Source: Sphingomonas sp. PP-CE-3G-477 (lineage in GTDB: Bacteria; Pseudomonadota; Alphaproteobacteria; Sphingomonadales; Sphingomonadaceae). Taken from it: a stretch of DNA of 64,000 bases. The notes under the pieces were generated by a model, which did not search any database, was not told the DNA's origin, and saw only the letters and a program-made list of their open reading frames with translations. This document shows, in pieces, positions 7,958-17,274 of the stretch. Position numbers and translations under genes: made by a program. Position 1 is the first letter of the stretch; each line of letters starts with the position of its first letter. Location of the stretch: NCBI RefSeq assembly GCF_003050745.1, contig NZ_QAOF01000001.1:124001-188000 (forward strand), in the 5' to 3' direction.

Positions 7958-9883
7958 ATGTCCTCCCCCAATTCCCCCGACCGGTTCAACGAAGACAAGT
8001 CCACGTTCGCCGTCCGCGGTGGTGGTGAAGCGCCCGACCTCGCGGCGGGCGTAGCGGCGATCAGGAACGTGCTCGACACGCTGCCGATCCGCCCCGGCGT
8101 CTACCGCATGCAGGACGCGCGCGGCGACGTGCTCTATGTCGGCAAGGCGCGCGCGCTACGGAACCGCGTCGCGAACTACGTCCAGGTCGAGCGCCTCACC
8201 AAGCGCCTCCAGCGGATGGTGTCGCAGACCCGGTCGATGACGATCGTCACCACCAATAACGAAGCCGAAGCGCTGCTGCTCGAATCGCAGCTCATCAAGC
8301 GCTATCGCCCTGCCTACAACGTGCTGCTGCGCGACGATAAGAGCTTCCCCTTCATCCTCCTGCGCGACGATCACGCATTCCCGCGCGTCCAGAAACACCG
8401 CGGCGCGCGCCGGGCGAAGGGCAATTACTACGGCCCGTTCGCCAGCGCCGGCTCGGTCAACAACACGCTCAACGCGCTCCAGAAGCTGTTCCTCCTGCGC
8501 AGTTGCACCGACAGCTTCTTCAAGACCCGCGACCGGCCCTGCCTGTTGTACCAGATCAAGCGCTGCTCCGCGCCGTGCGTGGGGCGGATCGATGAGGCCG
8601 CGTACCGGGAACTGACCGAAGATGCGAAGGCGTTCCTCGGCGGCAAGTCGACCGGCGTGCAGGCCAAGCTCGGCGCGCAGATGCAGGCCGCCGCAGAGAA
8701 CATGGACTTCGAACTCGCGGCGCTGCTCCGCGATCGTCTTCGCGCGCTCACCTTCATCCAGGGCACTCAGGCGATCAACGCGGAGGGCGTAGGTGACGCC
8801 GACATCTTCGCGATGGCGTGCAAGGACGGCCTGATCGGCATCCAGGCGTTCTTCATCCGCGGCGGCCAGAACTGGGGGCATCGCAGCTTCTTCCCGCAGC
8901 ACACCAACGACGTCCCCGAGGACGAGGTGCTGACCAGCTTCCTCGGCCAGTTCTACGAGGAGGTCCCGCCGCCCAAGCAGATCCTGCTCGACCGCGAACT
9001 GACGGAAGGTGCACTGCTGGCCGAAGCACTAGGCGAACGCGCCGGCTACAAGATCACGCTGCAGGTCCCGCAACGCGGCGATCGCCGCCGCCTGATGGAC
9101 CAGGCCAAGCGCAACGCGATCGAGGCGATCGAACGTCGCCAGGCCGAATCGACGACACAGGCCAAACTCCTGCGCGAGGTCGCCGACCTGTTCGACCTGC
9201 CCGAGCCACCGCAGCGGATCGAGATCTACGATAACAGCCACATCCAGGGCACCGCCGCGACCGGCGCGATGGTCGTCGCGGGGCCGGAGGGCTTCCGCAA
9301 GGGCCAGTATCGAAAGTTCAACATCAAGAACAAGGATACCGCGCCGGGCGACGATTTCGCGATGATGCGCGAGGTCTTCACCCGGCGGTTCTCGCGCGCG
9401 CAGGCCGAGGACCCCGATCGCGATTCAGGCGATTGGCCGGATTTGGTGCTGATCGACGGCGGCAAGGGACAGCTCAACACGGTCAAGGCCGCGCTCGAGG
9501 AGATCGGCGTCGAGGACGTGTGCTTGGTCGGCATCGCCAAGGGACCGGAACACGGCCGCGATGGTCGCGAGGTGTTCCACATGCTCGACGGCCGCGAGTT
9601 CCAGCTGCCGGTCAATGCGCCGGTACTGTTCTACCTCCAGCGCCTGCGCGACGAGGTCCACCGCTTTGCGATCGGTGTCCACCGCGACAAGCGCAGCAAG
9701 GCGATCGGCGCCAGCCCGCTCGACGAAGTTCCCGGTATCGGCCCCGCTCGCAAGAAGGCGTTGCTGATGCACTTCGGCACCGGCCGCGCGGTGCGCAACG
9801 CGAGTTTGCAGGACCTGCAACAGGCGCCGGGCGTTTCCGCGGGCGTCGCGCAACAAGTGTATGATTTCTATCATTCTCGTTAG
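7958..9883 (+). CDS. uvrC: Excinuclease ABC subunit C
   Basis: A 641-residue nuclease of nucleotide excision repair that makes both incisions around a UvrB-marked lesion. Visible domains: GIY-YIG nuclease (PGVYRMQDARGDVLYVGKA, about residues 46-64), a cysteine cluster (RPCLLYQIKRCSAPCVG, about 192-208), a UVR motif for UvrB contact (about 230-265), the RNase H-like second nuclease (EIYDNSHIQGTAATGAMVV) and a C-terminal helix-hairpin-helix pair (DEVPGIGPARKKALLMHF). The length is normal. Start ATG 7958 follows the D1 repeat by about 50 bases. Confidence 0.98.
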   Translation: MSSPNSPDRFNEDKSTFAVRGGGEAPDLAAGVAAIRNVLDTLPIRPGVYRMQDARGDVLYVGKARALRNRVANYVQVERLTKRLQRMVSQTRSMTIVTTNNEAEALLLESQLIKRYRPAYNVLLRDDKSFPFILLRDDHAFPRVQKHRGARRAKGNYYGPFASAGSVNNTLNALQKLFLLRSCTDSFFKTRDRPCLLYQIKRCSAPCVGRIDEAAYRELTEDAKAFLGGKSTGVQAKLGAQMQAAAENMDFELAALLRDRLRALTFIQGTQAINAEGVGDADIFAMACKDGLIGIQAFFIRGGQNWGHRSFFPQHTNDVPEDEVLTSFLGQFYEEVPPPKQILLDRELTEGALLAEALGERAGYKITLQVPQRGDRRRLMDQAKRNAIEAIERRQAESTTQAKLLREVADLFDLPEPPQRIEIYDNSHIQGTAATGAMVVAGPEGFRKGQYRKFNIKNKDTAPGDDFAMMREVFTRRFSRAQAEDPDRDSGDWPDLVLIDGGKGQLNTVKAALEEIGVEDVCLVGIAKGPEHGRDGREVFHMLDGREFQLPVNAPVLFYLQRLRDEVHRFAIGVHRDKRSKAIGASPLDEVPGIGPARKKALLMHFGTGRAVRNASLQDLQQAPGVSAGVAQQVYDFYHSR

Positions 9884-9979
9884 AGTTTCGGGGCTTGTTT
9901 GGGTATTCCTCGACCGGACGCGAGGGGAGCAGAGGGCAGTGCAACGCAATCTTCATGACCGTTTGTTACGAATGGTTGC

Positions 9980-10957
9980 GTGACCACGCCCGTGTTTCTT
10001 ACCGTCGACACGGAGTTCGCGTGGCGGCACCATGTCGCGGGGCTCGACGTCGATGCGATCTATGCGCGCTCGCTGGAGCCCGCCGGCGTCGGCCTCGGCT
10101 ACCAGCTTGCGGAGCTCGCACGGCATGATCTGAAGGCGTGCTTCTTCGTCGATCCGATGCCGGCGATCACCTTCGGACTGGCGCCCGTGCGCCGCATGAT
10201 CGAGACGATCCTCGAAGCCGGGCAGGAGGTGCAGCTTCACCTGCATCCCAACTGGACGACCGCGCGGGTCGGCGATCACGGCGCCGCGCATGACCGGTTC
10301 GCGCTGTTCGACTACAGCCTTGCCGAACAGACCGACCTGCTCGTGCGCGCCACCGAATTGCTGGTCGAGGCCGGTGCGCCCGCGCCGATCGCGTTTCGCG
10401 CCGGCAGCTATGCCGCGAACGACGACACGCTGACCGCGCTCGCGACGCTGGGTTTCCGCTATGACAGCAGTCACAACGGCTGCGAAGCGCCGGGATCGAG
10501 CCGGATTTCGCTATCCCCACGCCAGATCGCACCGGTCCGATTGTCGCCCGATGGCGATCTGGTCGAGGTGCCCGTCACCGTCATCGAGGATCTGCGCGGC
10601 CGCATCCGCACGTTCCAGCTTTGCGCGCTGTCCGCGGGCGAAAGCTACGACGCGCTCGAACACGCCGCGGTGTCGCACCATGCGGCGGTGACGATCGTGT
10701 CGCATGGTTTCGAACTCGCCAACCGCCGCGGCACGCGCGCGAATGGCGTCCACGTCCGCCGCTTCCAGGCGTTGTGCGCGATGCTCGCGGAGATGCGCGA
10801 CGTGCTGCCGACCACGCATTTCGCCGATCGCCCGGTATTGGCGCTCGATCACGCAGACGTGCCGCTCGGTCCCGATCCGCTGCGCACCCGCTGGCGTCAG
10901 GCCGAGCAACTCTGGTCCAACTGGATTTCCGAACGCCCCCGATCGCGGCGCCGCTGA
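9980..10957 (+). CDS. Polysaccharide deacetylase-like protein
   Basis: A 325-residue protein without signal peptide. The N-terminus has the NodB-fold signature (VFLTVDTEFAWR, aspartate-containing motif 1), a possible metal site (EVQLHLHPNW, about residues 83-92) and a third motif-like stretch (PIAFRAGSYAAND). These resemble WalW-type polysaccharide deacetylase proteins found near LPS and cell-wall genes. The start is GTG 9980. recO follows 58 bases later on the same strand, so the two may share a transcript. The substrate is unknown. Confidence 0.75.
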   Translation: MTTPVFLTVDTEFAWRHHVAGLDVDAIYARSLEPAGVGLGYQLAELARHDLKACFFVDPMPAITFGLAPVRRMIETILEAGQEVQLHLHPNWTTARVGDHGAAHDRFALFDYSLAEQTDLLVRATELLVEAGAPAPIAFRAGSYAANDDTLTALATLGFRYDSSHNGCEAPGSSRISLSPRQIAPVRLSPDGDLVEVPVTVIEDLRGRIRTFQLCALSAGESYDALEHAAVSHHAAVTIVSHGFELANRRGTRANGVHVRRFQALCAMLAEMRDVLPTTHFADRPVLALDHADVPLGPDPLRTRWRQAEQLWSNWISERPRSRRR

Positions 10958-11015
10958 CGTCCGCCGGTAATCGCTGGGCCCTCCCGCTAGCCATCGCGGA
11001 GCGCTAAGGGACCCC

Positions 11016-11747
11016 ATGCACCTCCGCGCAACCGCTATCGTCGTCGCCGTTCGCCAGCACGGCGAGCATGGCGCGATCGTGCGTGCGCTCACCCGCAACG
11101 ACGGCGTCCAGCCAGGGTACGTTCGCGGCGGGCGGTCGCGCGCCATGCGCCCGGTGCTGCTCCAGGCCAACGTCATCCAGGGCGAATGGCGCGCACGCAC
11201 CGGCGAGCAACTCGCTTCGCTGACCGCCGAACTGGTCCACAGCCGTGCGACGCTCCACGGCGAGCCGCTCGCCGCCGGTGCGCTCGAATGGGCCACCGCG
11301 CTGGCCGCTGCCGCGCTCCCCGAAGCGCAGCCCTATCCGCAGATCCACGATGCGCTCGACGGCGTGCTCGGTGCGATCGAAAGCGCGCCATCCGCCCGCG
11401 GTTGGGCCGCGGCGTTGGTCCGGTACGAATTACTAGTGTTGGCGGAACTGGGGTTCGGGCTCGATCTGGACCGCTGCGTCGCAACCGGAGCGGAGGACGA
11501 TCTCGGCTTCGTATCGCCCAAGAGCGGCGCGGCGGTCTCGCGCGGGGCGGCGTTCGGGTATGAGGGCAAGCTGCTGCGATTGCCGCAGTTTCTGATGACC
11601 GGCGGAGAGGCCGACTGGCCCGACATCTTCGATGGCCTGCGTCTCACGGGACATTTCCTCGCCCGCGACATCCTCGTCGATCGCCGCGCCGATCCGTTGG
11701 CGGCGCGCGACCGGCTGGTCGATCGCCTGAAAAGGGCGGTTGCGTGA
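11016..11747 (+). CDS. recO: DNA repair protein RecO
   Basis: A 243-residue recombination mediator that loads RecA on gapped DNA with RecF/RecR. The N-terminal OB fold is visible (residues 1-75, with [20 protein letters not shown] and [12 protein letters not shown]), followed by a helical domain ([20 protein letters not shown]). The usual CxxC zinc-finger cysteines are reduced to a single cysteine, as in several proteobacterial RecO proteins. It lies 40 bases upstream of leuB. Confidence 0.93.
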   Translation: MHLRATAIVVAVRQHGEHGAIVRALTRNDGVQPGYVRGGRSRAMRPVLLQANVIQGEWRARTGEQLASLTAELVHSRATLHGEPLAAGALEWATALAAAALPEAQPYPQIHDALDGVLGAIESAPSARGWAAALVRYELLVLAELGFGLDLDRCVATGAEDDLGFVSPKSGAAVSRGAAFGYEGKLLRLPQFLMTGGEADWPDIFDGLRLTGHFLARDILVDRRADPLAARDRLVDRLKRAVA

Positions 11748-11787
11748 GCGCGCACCGCCCGGCAAGGGGCCGCCAGGAGAAACGCAC

Positions 11788-12834
11788 ATGCCCTTGATCG
11801 CGATACTGGCCGGCGACGGCATCGGACCCGAAGTCACTGCAGAAGCGCGCCGGGTGCTCGATACGCTCGGTCTCGACCTCAGCTACGAAGAGGGCCTCGT
11901 CGGCGGTGCCGCGTACAAGGCCGCGGGTCATCCGCTGCCGCCCGAGACGCTCGAACTCGCCAAGCGCGCCGACGCGATCCTGTTCGGTGCCGTCGGCGAT
12001 CCCGACTGCGATGCGCTCGAACGCCAGTTCCGCCCCGAACAGGCCATCCTCGGCCTGCGCAAGGAACTCGGGCTGTTCGCCAATTTGCGCCCGGCCAAGC
12101 TGTTCGCAGGTCTCGAGGATGCGTCCGCGCTCCGTCCAGAAATCGCCCGTTCGATCGACATGGTCATCGTCCGCGAACTGACCGGCGACGTGTATTTCGG
12201 CGCGAAGGGCATCCGCACCACCGCCGAGGGCCTGCGTGAGGGCCATGACGAGATGCGTTACGACGAGACCGAGATCGCGCGCATCGCCCGCGTCGGCTTC
12301 GAGACCGCGCGCACCCGCAAAGCCAAGCTGCTCTCGGTCGACAAGGCCAACGTGCTGGAGACCTCGCAGCTGTGGCGCGACGTCGTGATCGAGGTCTCGG
12401 CCGACTATCCCGACGTCGCGCTGAGCCACATGTACGTCGACAACGCGGCGATGCAGCTGGTCCGCAATCCGGGGCAGTTCGACGTGATCGTCACCGGCAA
12501 TTTGTTCGGCGACATCCTCTCCGACGAGGCGTCGATGTGCGCGGGCTCGATCGGCATGCTGCCGTCCGCCGCGCTCAACGACTCGAACAAGGGCATGTAC
12601 GAGCCGATCCACGGCAGCGCGCCCGACATCGCCGGGCAGGGCAAGGCCAACCCCTGCGCGGCGATCCTGTCCGCGGCGATGATGCTGCGCCACTCGCTCG
12701 ACCTGCCCGAAGCCGCCGATCGCATCGAGGCTGCGGTGGCAGCCGCAATCCTCGGCGGCGCGCGTACGCCCGATCTCGGTGGTACGCTGACGACCTCCGC
12801 GATGGGCGATGCCATTCTCGTCGAACTAGGCTGA
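11788..12834 (+). CDS. leuB: 3-isopropylmalate dehydrogenase
   Basis: A 348-residue enzyme of leucine biosynthesis that oxidises and decarboxylates 3-isopropylmalate using NAD. Family motifs are clear: [15 protein letters not shown] at the N-terminus, [13 protein letters not shown], the catalytic region [20 protein letters not shown] and [20 protein letters not shown]. Start ATG 11788 has an ideal AGGAGAAA site; the frame is also open from 11740 but overlaps recO without a good site. leuC and leuD are not in the window. Confidence 0.97.
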   Translation: MPLIAILAGDGIGPEVTAEARRVLDTLGLDLSYEEGLVGGAAYKAAGHPLPPETLELAKRADAILFGAVGDPDCDALERQFRPEQAILGLRKELGLFANLRPAKLFAGLEDASALRPEIARSIDMVIVRELTGDVYFGAKGIRTTAEGLREGHDEMRYDETEIARIARVGFETARTRKAKLLSVDKANVLETSQLWRDVVIEVSADYPDVALSHMYVDNAAMQLVRNPGQFDVIVTGNLFGDILSDEASMCAGSIGMLPSAALNDSNKGMYEPIHGSAPDIAGQGKANPCAAILSAAMMLRHSLDLPEAADRIEAAVAAAILGGARTPDLGGTLTTSAMGDAILVELG

Positions 12835-12838
12835 CCCG

Positions 12839-13939
12839 ATGATCCCGGACCTTCTCGAACTCGCGGTCGTCATCCCGACGTTCAATGAGAAGGCCAACGT
12901 TCCGACGTTGATCGCCAAGCTCGACCAGGCGCTGATCGGGCGCAACTGGGAGGCGATCTTCGTCGATGACGACAGTCCCGACGGTACCGCCGATGCCGCG
13001 CGCGAGATTGCCCGGCTCGACAAGCGGGTCCGCGTGATCCAGCGGATCGGCCGGCGCGGGCTGTCGTCGGCCTGCATCGAGGGAATGTGCGCCACAGCCG
13101 CCCCGATCGTCGCGGTAATCGACGGCGATCTCCAGCACGACGAGACGTTGCTGCCGAAGATGCTCGATCTGCTCAAGGACGGCGAGACCGACGTGGCGAT
13201 CGGCTCGCGCTTCGTTAGCGGTGGTTGCACCGGGGAGTGGGACAGCGACCGTGTCGCCAAGTCGGCGCTCGCCACCAAGCTGTCGCGCCGCGTGTTGAAG
13301 TGCGACCTCAACGATCCGATGAGCGGTTTCTTCATGATCCGCACCGACATCGTCCGCCGCCTCGCACCGTCGCTGTCGGCGATCGGCTTCAAGATCCTGC
13401 TCGACCTGCTTACCGCCTCGCCGACGCCGCTGCGTTTCGTCGAGGTGCCCTATACCTTCCGCTGTCGCACCGAGGGCGAGAGCAAGCTCGATCACGTCGT
13501 CGCGATGGAATATCTGATCGCGATCTACGATCGGATGTTCGGGCGGGTCGTGCCGGTGCGGTTCGCGATGTTCTCGGCGATCGGCGTGCTCGGCGTCGGC
13601 ATCCACATGGCGGTGCTGACCGCGCTGTTCGTCGGGCTCGGCACGAATTTCGTGATCGGCGAAATCGGCGCGACGCTTGCCGCGCTCACCTTCAATTTCT
13701 TCCTCAACAACGCGCTGACCTATCGCGATCGGCGCCTCAAGGGGTGGCGGCAACTGGTCGACGGCTGGGTGTCGTTCGCAGTGATCTGCTCGGTTGGAGC
13801 GGTCGCCAACGTCGGCATCGCCGCGTTCCTGTACGAGATGCGCGACGGAGCGTGGGCGGCGTCGGCACTGATCGGCGTGCTGGTCGGTGCGGTGTGGAAC
13901 TACGCGCTGTCCTCGAAATTCACCTGGGGGCGGTACTAA
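12839..13939 (+). CDS. Glycosyltransferase family 2 with GtrA membrane domain
   Basis: A 366-residue fusion. Residues 1-235 form a DPM1-like GT2 domain (AVVIPTFNEKANVPTLI, DDDSPDGTADAA, DGDLQHDE with the DxD-type motif). Residues about 240-366 form a four-helix GtrA domain (MFSAIGVLGVGIHMAVLTAL and downstream helices), seen in proteins moving or making polyprenyl-linked sugars. It probably transfers a sugar to a polyprenyl phosphate carrier for envelope glycan modification. It starts four bases after the leuB stop, so it is cotranscribed with leuB although not functionally linked. Confidence 0.9.
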   Translation: MIPDLLELAVVIPTFNEKANVPTLIAKLDQALIGRNWEAIFVDDDSPDGTADAAREIARLDKRVRVIQRIGRRGLSSACIEGMCATAAPIVAVIDGDLQHDETLLPKMLDLLKDGETDVAIGSRFVSGGCTGEWDSDRVAKSALATKLSRRVLKCDLNDPMSGFFMIRTDIVRRLAPSLSAIGFKILLDLLTASPTPLRFVEVPYTFRCRTEGESKLDHVVAMEYLIAIYDRMFGRVVPVRFAMFSAIGVLGVGIHMAVLTALFVGLGTNFVIGEIGATLAALTFNFFLNNALTYRDRRLKGWRQLVDGWVSFAVICSVGAVANVGIAAFLYEMRDGAWAASALIGVLVGAVWNYALSSKFTWGRY

Positions 13940-13949
13940 CCGGATCTTT

Positions 13950-14075
13950 GATCCTCCCCCGCAAGGGGGAGGTGGCTGGCGCTTGCCAGACGGAGGGGGA
14001 GGAAGGGGTAACCTCGGTCGCGTGGTCCTCCCCCTCCGTCGCCTTCGGCGCCACCTCCCCCTGGCGGGGGAGGAT
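13950..14075. repeat. Family C palindromic repeat, copy C3
   Basis: An inverted repeat with mini-hairpins CTCCCCCGCAAGGGGGAG on the left (a GCAA loop) and CCTCCCCCTGGCGGGGGAGG on the right, plus an internal CTTGCCAGACGG... / CCTCCGTCGCCTTCGGCGCC pair. It fills the gap between the glycosyltransferase and metZ. I saw no SAM-responsive riboswitch in the remaining 85 bases. Confidence 0.8.
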
Positions 14076-14159
14076 CGAGACACTCCGCACCCCTCTTCAC
14101 ACCCGCAAGGCTTGTCCCCGGGCTTGTCATCGCGGCTCCCCCCCGGCAAAGCGGCGCGC

Positions 14160-15365
14160 ATGAAGCGCAAGACCGGCCAGGATCGTTCGATCACTCAGAA
14201 TTGGCGTCCCGCGACGCGCGCCATCCGCGGCGGCACCGCCCGCAGCGAATATGGCGAGACGTCGGAGGCGTTGTTCCTCACCTCGGGCTATTGCTACGAC
14301 AAGGCAGGCGACGCCGCGGCGCGCTTTGCCGGCGAGCAGGAGGGGATGACCTATTCCCGCCTCCAGAACCCGACCGTTCAGATGCTCGAGGAGCGGATCG
14401 CACTGCTGGAGGGCGCAGAGGCGTGCCGGACGATGGCGACGGGCATGGCGGCGATGACCGCGTCGCTGCTGTGTCAGCTTCAGACCGGCGATCATCTCGT
14501 CGGCGGCCGCGCGGCGTTCGGCTCGTGCCGCTGGCTCACCGACACGCTGCTGCCGAAGTTCGGGATCGCCACGACGATCGTCGATGCGCGCGATCCGCAG
14601 GCGTTCCTCGACGCGGTCCGTCCCGAGACGAAGGTGTTCTTCTTCGAGACGCCCGCCAACCCGACGATGGACATCGCCGACCTGAAGGCGATCTGCGACA
14701 TCGCGCGCGAACGTGGCATCACGACGGTGGTCGACAACGCCTTCGCGACGCCGGCGCTCCAGCGGCCGATGGAGTTCGGCGCGGACGTCACCGCGTACAG
14801 CGCGACCAAGATGATGGACGGGCAGGGCCGCGTGCTCGCCGGCGCGGTCTGCGGAACCGAGGATTTCATCACCAACACGCTGTTGCCGTTCACGCGCAAC
14901 ACCGGGCCGACGCTGTCGCCGTTCAACGCGTGGGTGGTGCTCAAGGGCCTCGAAACGCTCGATCTGCGCATCCACCGCCAGTCCGAGAACGCGATGAAGG
15001 TCGGCGAATTCCTCGAAGGCCGCGTCCCCCGCGTGCTGCATCCCTTCCTGCCGAGCCATCCCCAGCACGAATTGGCCAAGCGCCAGATGGACGCGTGCGG
15101 GCCGATCTTCGCGTTCGAGGTCGAGGGCCGCGAACAGGCGCACGCGTTGCTAGACGCGCTGGAACTGGTCGATATCTCGAACAACATCGGCGATTCGCGC
15201 TCGCTGATGACGCACCCGGCCTCGACCACGCACGCCAGCGTATCGCCCGACAAGCAGATCGAGATGGGCGTGACCGAGGGGCTTCTCCGGATCAACGTCG
15301 GGCTCGAAGATGCGCAGGACGTGATCGACGACCTCGACCAGGCGCTCCGTCAGGCGGGCCTGTGA
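14160..15365 (+). CDS. metZ: O-succinylhomoserine sulfhydrylase
   Basis: A 401-residue PLP enzyme of the Cys/Met metabolism family that makes homocysteine from O-succinylhomoserine and sulfide. The PLP lysine lies in TAYSATKMMDGQGRVLAG (about residue 218), the MetZ-type version of the motif, and ESP: FFETPANPTMDIADL and VDNAFATPALQRP are conserved. The start ATG 14160 gives the usual N-terminus (ITQNWRPATRAIRGG); the frame is open further upstream, but only through the repeat. The stop overlaps apaG. Confidence 0.95.
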   Translation: MKRKTGQDRSITQNWRPATRAIRGGTARSEYGETSEALFLTSGYCYDKAGDAAARFAGEQEGMTYSRLQNPTVQMLEERIALLEGAEACRTMATGMAAMTASLLCQLQTGDHLVGGRAAFGSCRWLTDTLLPKFGIATTIVDARDPQAFLDAVRPETKVFFFETPANPTMDIADLKAICDIARERGITTVVDNAFATPALQRPMEFGADVTAYSATKMMDGQGRVLAGAVCGTEDFITNTLLPFTRNTGPTLSPFNAWVVLKGLETLDLRIHRQSENAMKVGEFLEGRVPRVLHPFLPSHPQHELAKRQMDACGPIFAFEVEGREQAHALLDALELVDISNNIGDSRSLMTHPASTTHASVSPDKQIEMGVTEGLLRINVGLEDAQDVIDDLDQALRQAGL

Positions 15366-15760
15366 AGGCGCTGTTCCCCAACGCGGCGACGACCGATGGG
15401 GTGACGGTGCGCGTGTCGGTCAGCTATTTGCCCGAACAGTCCGAGCCCGAGCGGGGCCGCTGGTTCTGGGCCTATCACATCCGCCTCGAGAACGAGGGCA
15501 CCGAGACCGTCCAGCTGCTCACCCGCCACTGGGTGATCACCGACGGCCGCGGCGCGCGCCATTCGGTCGAGGGCGAAGGCGTGGTCGGCGAACAGCCGGT
15601 GATCGAACCGGGTGCTAGCTTCGACTACGTCTCGGGCTGCCCGCTCGCCACCCCATCGGGCGCGATGCAGGGGAGCTACCAGATGGTCCGCGAAGACGGC
15701 GCGGTGTTCGCGGTCGAAATTCCCCGCTTTTCGCTGTTCGCGCCCGCGGTGCTGAATTGA
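15362..15760 (+). CDS. apaG: ApaG family protein (Co2+/Mg2+ efflux-associated)
   Basis: A 132-residue single-domain protein with the immunoglobulin-like ApaG fold. Conserved segments are SYLPEQSEPERGRWFWAYHI, NEGTETVQLLTRHWVITDG and GSYQMVREDGAVFAVEIPRF. ApaG was linked to cobalt/magnesium resistance in Salmonella, and its biochemical role remains unclear. Start GTG 15362 overlaps the metZ stop by four bases (GTGA), which indicates translational coupling. Its stop in turn overlaps the lysR start. Confidence 0.95.
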   Translation: MKALFPNAATTDGVTVRVSVSYLPEQSEPERGRWFWAYHIRLENEGTETVQLLTRHWVITDGRGARHSVEGEGVVGEQPVIEPGASFDYVSGCPLATPSGAMQGSYQMVREDGAVFAVEIPRFSLFAPAVLN

Positions 15761-16539
15761 AGCGCACGCATCTCCCGCTCAACGGCCTGCGTGTGCTCGA
15801 CGCGGCGGCGCGGCATCTGTCGTTCACGCGCGCCGCGGACGAACTGGCCGTCACGCCCGCCGCAGTTGGCCAGCAGATCCGCGCCTTGGAAGACACGCTC
15901 GGCGTCGTGCTGTTCCGTCGGACCACGCGCGGGCTCGAACTGACCCCCGAGGCCGAGGCCGGTCTCGGCGCACTCCGCGGCGGCTTCCTGCAATTCGAGG
16001 AAGCCGTGCGCGCGATGCAGGCCGGGCAGTCGTCGAAATCGCTGACGATTGCCGCGCCGCGCGACCTGACCGAGAAGTGGTTGATGCCCCGCCTCGCGCA
16101 GATCGCCGAGGCCGATCCCGAACTCCGCTTTGTGCTAATCACCGCCGACGAGAATGTCGACTTCACCGAAGCCAATCTCGACCTCGCGATCCGCTGGGGC
16201 GATGGTCCGGGCGAGCATGAGGGTGAGGCGCTCGAATCGGAGGGCATGGTGACGATCGCCAAGCCCGGCACCGACACTGAGGCGTCGATCGCATGGTCGG
16301 GTGAGGACGGCGTCGCGCTGGTCCGCGTCACCGATGCCGGGCTCGCGATCGATGCGGCGGCGGCGGGTCTTGGCCGCGCGACCGTCCCCGAACTGCTCGC
16401 ACGTCGCGATCTGGCGCAGGCCCGCGTCCGGCTCATCGGCGAGTCGCAGCCTTCGAAGGGGGGCTATTGGCTGGTCGCCCCGCTCCCGCAGTGGCGCCAG
16501 AAGAAAGTCCGCGCGCTCGTGGATGCCCTGACCGCGTGA
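15757..16539 (+). CDS. LysR family transcriptional regulator (GcvA-like)
   Basis: A 260-residue LTTR. The N-terminal winged helix-turn-helix reads RVLDAAARHLSFTRAADELA and continues VTPAAVGQQIRALEDTLG (about residues 12-50), which is typical of the GcvA/AmpR-like subgroup. The effector domain follows from about residue 92 (LTIAAPRDLTEKWLMPRL). It is somewhat shorter than the usual 300 residues. Start TTG 15757 overlaps the apaG stop (TTGA). It sits in a chain with metZ and apaG; whether it controls them is unknown, since LTTRs are more often divergent from their targets. Confidence 0.88.
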   Translation: MKRTHLPLNGLRVLDAAARHLSFTRAADELAVTPAAVGQQIRALEDTLGVVLFRRTTRGLELTPEAEAGLGALRGGFLQFEEAVRAMQAGQSSKSLTIAAPRDLTEKWLMPRLAQIAEADPELRFVLITADENVDFTEANLDLAIRWGDGPGEHEGEALESEGMVTIAKPGTDTEASIAWSGEDGVALVRVTDAGLAIDAAAAGLGRATVPELLARRDLAQARVRLIGESQPSKGGYWLVAPLPQWRQKKVRALVDALTA

Positions 16540-17108
16540 GGCAACCCGGGCGCCGACCCCGTCGCGCTGGCGTGTCGCCGGTGCTCAAGACGCGACGGCT
16601 GCGCTTGCGCCCGCTGGTCGAGGGCGACGCGACCGCGTTGCACCCGATGCTCGCCGACGCGGAGCTGATGGCCTATTCCGCCGACGGGCCCTTGGGCTCG
16701 GTCGACGACGTCCGCACCTACCTCGCCGAAGAGGCCGCGCCGGGCAACCAGCGCACCTGGGCGATCACCCGCACCGGCGACGACCGCGCGATCGGCTGGG
16801 TCTCGGGCAGCGAGGCCGATGGGGCAGGGGTTACGGAGATCGGTTTCATCCTCGCGCGCGAGGCCTGGGGACGGGGGATCGCGCGGGAGGCCGTGTCGGC
16901 GGTGATCGATCGGTTGTTCGCGGAAGGCCGGAGCCGGGTGTTCGCCGACGCGGATACCGAGAATACTGCGTCGATCACGTTGCTGGAACGCCTAGGCTTC
17001 CGCCGCGAGCGCTTGTTGCGCGACGAATGGGAAACACATCTGGGGTTGCGCGACAGCCTGATCTACGGGCTCTGCGCGGATAGCTGGCAGGCGGCTGGGC
17101 GGGCCTGA
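16536..17108 (+). CDS. GNAT family N-acetyltransferase (RimJ/RimL-like)
   Basis: A 190-residue acetyltransferase of the RimJ/RimL type. It begins with the family strand TRRLRLRPLVEGDATALHPM, and the acetyl-CoA loop reads LAREAWGRGIAREAVSAVID (Q/RxxGxG/A form). The C-terminal NTASITLLERLGFRRERLL is the typical GNAT ending. Start GTG 16536 overlaps the lysR stop (GTGA); GTG 16572 is an alternative just before the first strand. The substrate cannot be told from sequence. It closes the metZ-apaG-lysR-GNAT chain. Confidence 0.85.
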   Translation: MRQPGRRPRRAGVSPVLKTRRLRLRPLVEGDATALHPMLADAELMAYSADGPLGSVDDVRTYLAEEAAPGNQRTWAITRTGDDRAIGWVSGSEADGAGVTEIGFILAREAWGRGIAREAVSAVIDRLFAEGRSRVFADADTENTASITLLERLGFRRERLLRDEWETHLGLRDSLIYGLCADSWQAAGRA

Positions 17109-17134
17109 GGCACCGCCGCCATCCCCACTGATAA

Positions 17135-17242
17135 CACCACCCCGGCGAAGGCCGGGGCCCAGGTGGAAAGGTGGTCGTAACAGCGCTCCGTCCTCAGTTA
17201 GCTACGTTCCCCAACTGGGCCCCGGCCTCCGCCGGGGTGGTG
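17135..17242. repeat. Family A twin-hairpin repeat, copy A1
   Basis: A 108-bp inverted repeat: CACCACCCCGGCGAAGGCCG on the left and CGGCCTCCGCCGGGGTGGTG on the right. Each arm is a mini-hairpin (CCCCGGC-loop-GCCGGGG) followed by GGGCCCA. It lies between the convergent GNAT gene and serine hydrolase gene. Confidence 0.88.
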
Positions 17243-17274
17243 GCACGAGTTAGTGGCGCTTCAGATACGCTACC

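Noticed and set aside
14076..14159. SAM-sensing riboswitch upstream of metZ
   Set aside because: The leader is short and mostly C-rich; no SAM-II or SAH-like pseudoknot could be recognised.
12575..14194. A 539-codon open frame on the minus strand over leuB and the glycosyltransferase
   Set aside because: Histidine/arginine/aspartate-rich antisense shadow; the plus strand genes are unambiguous.
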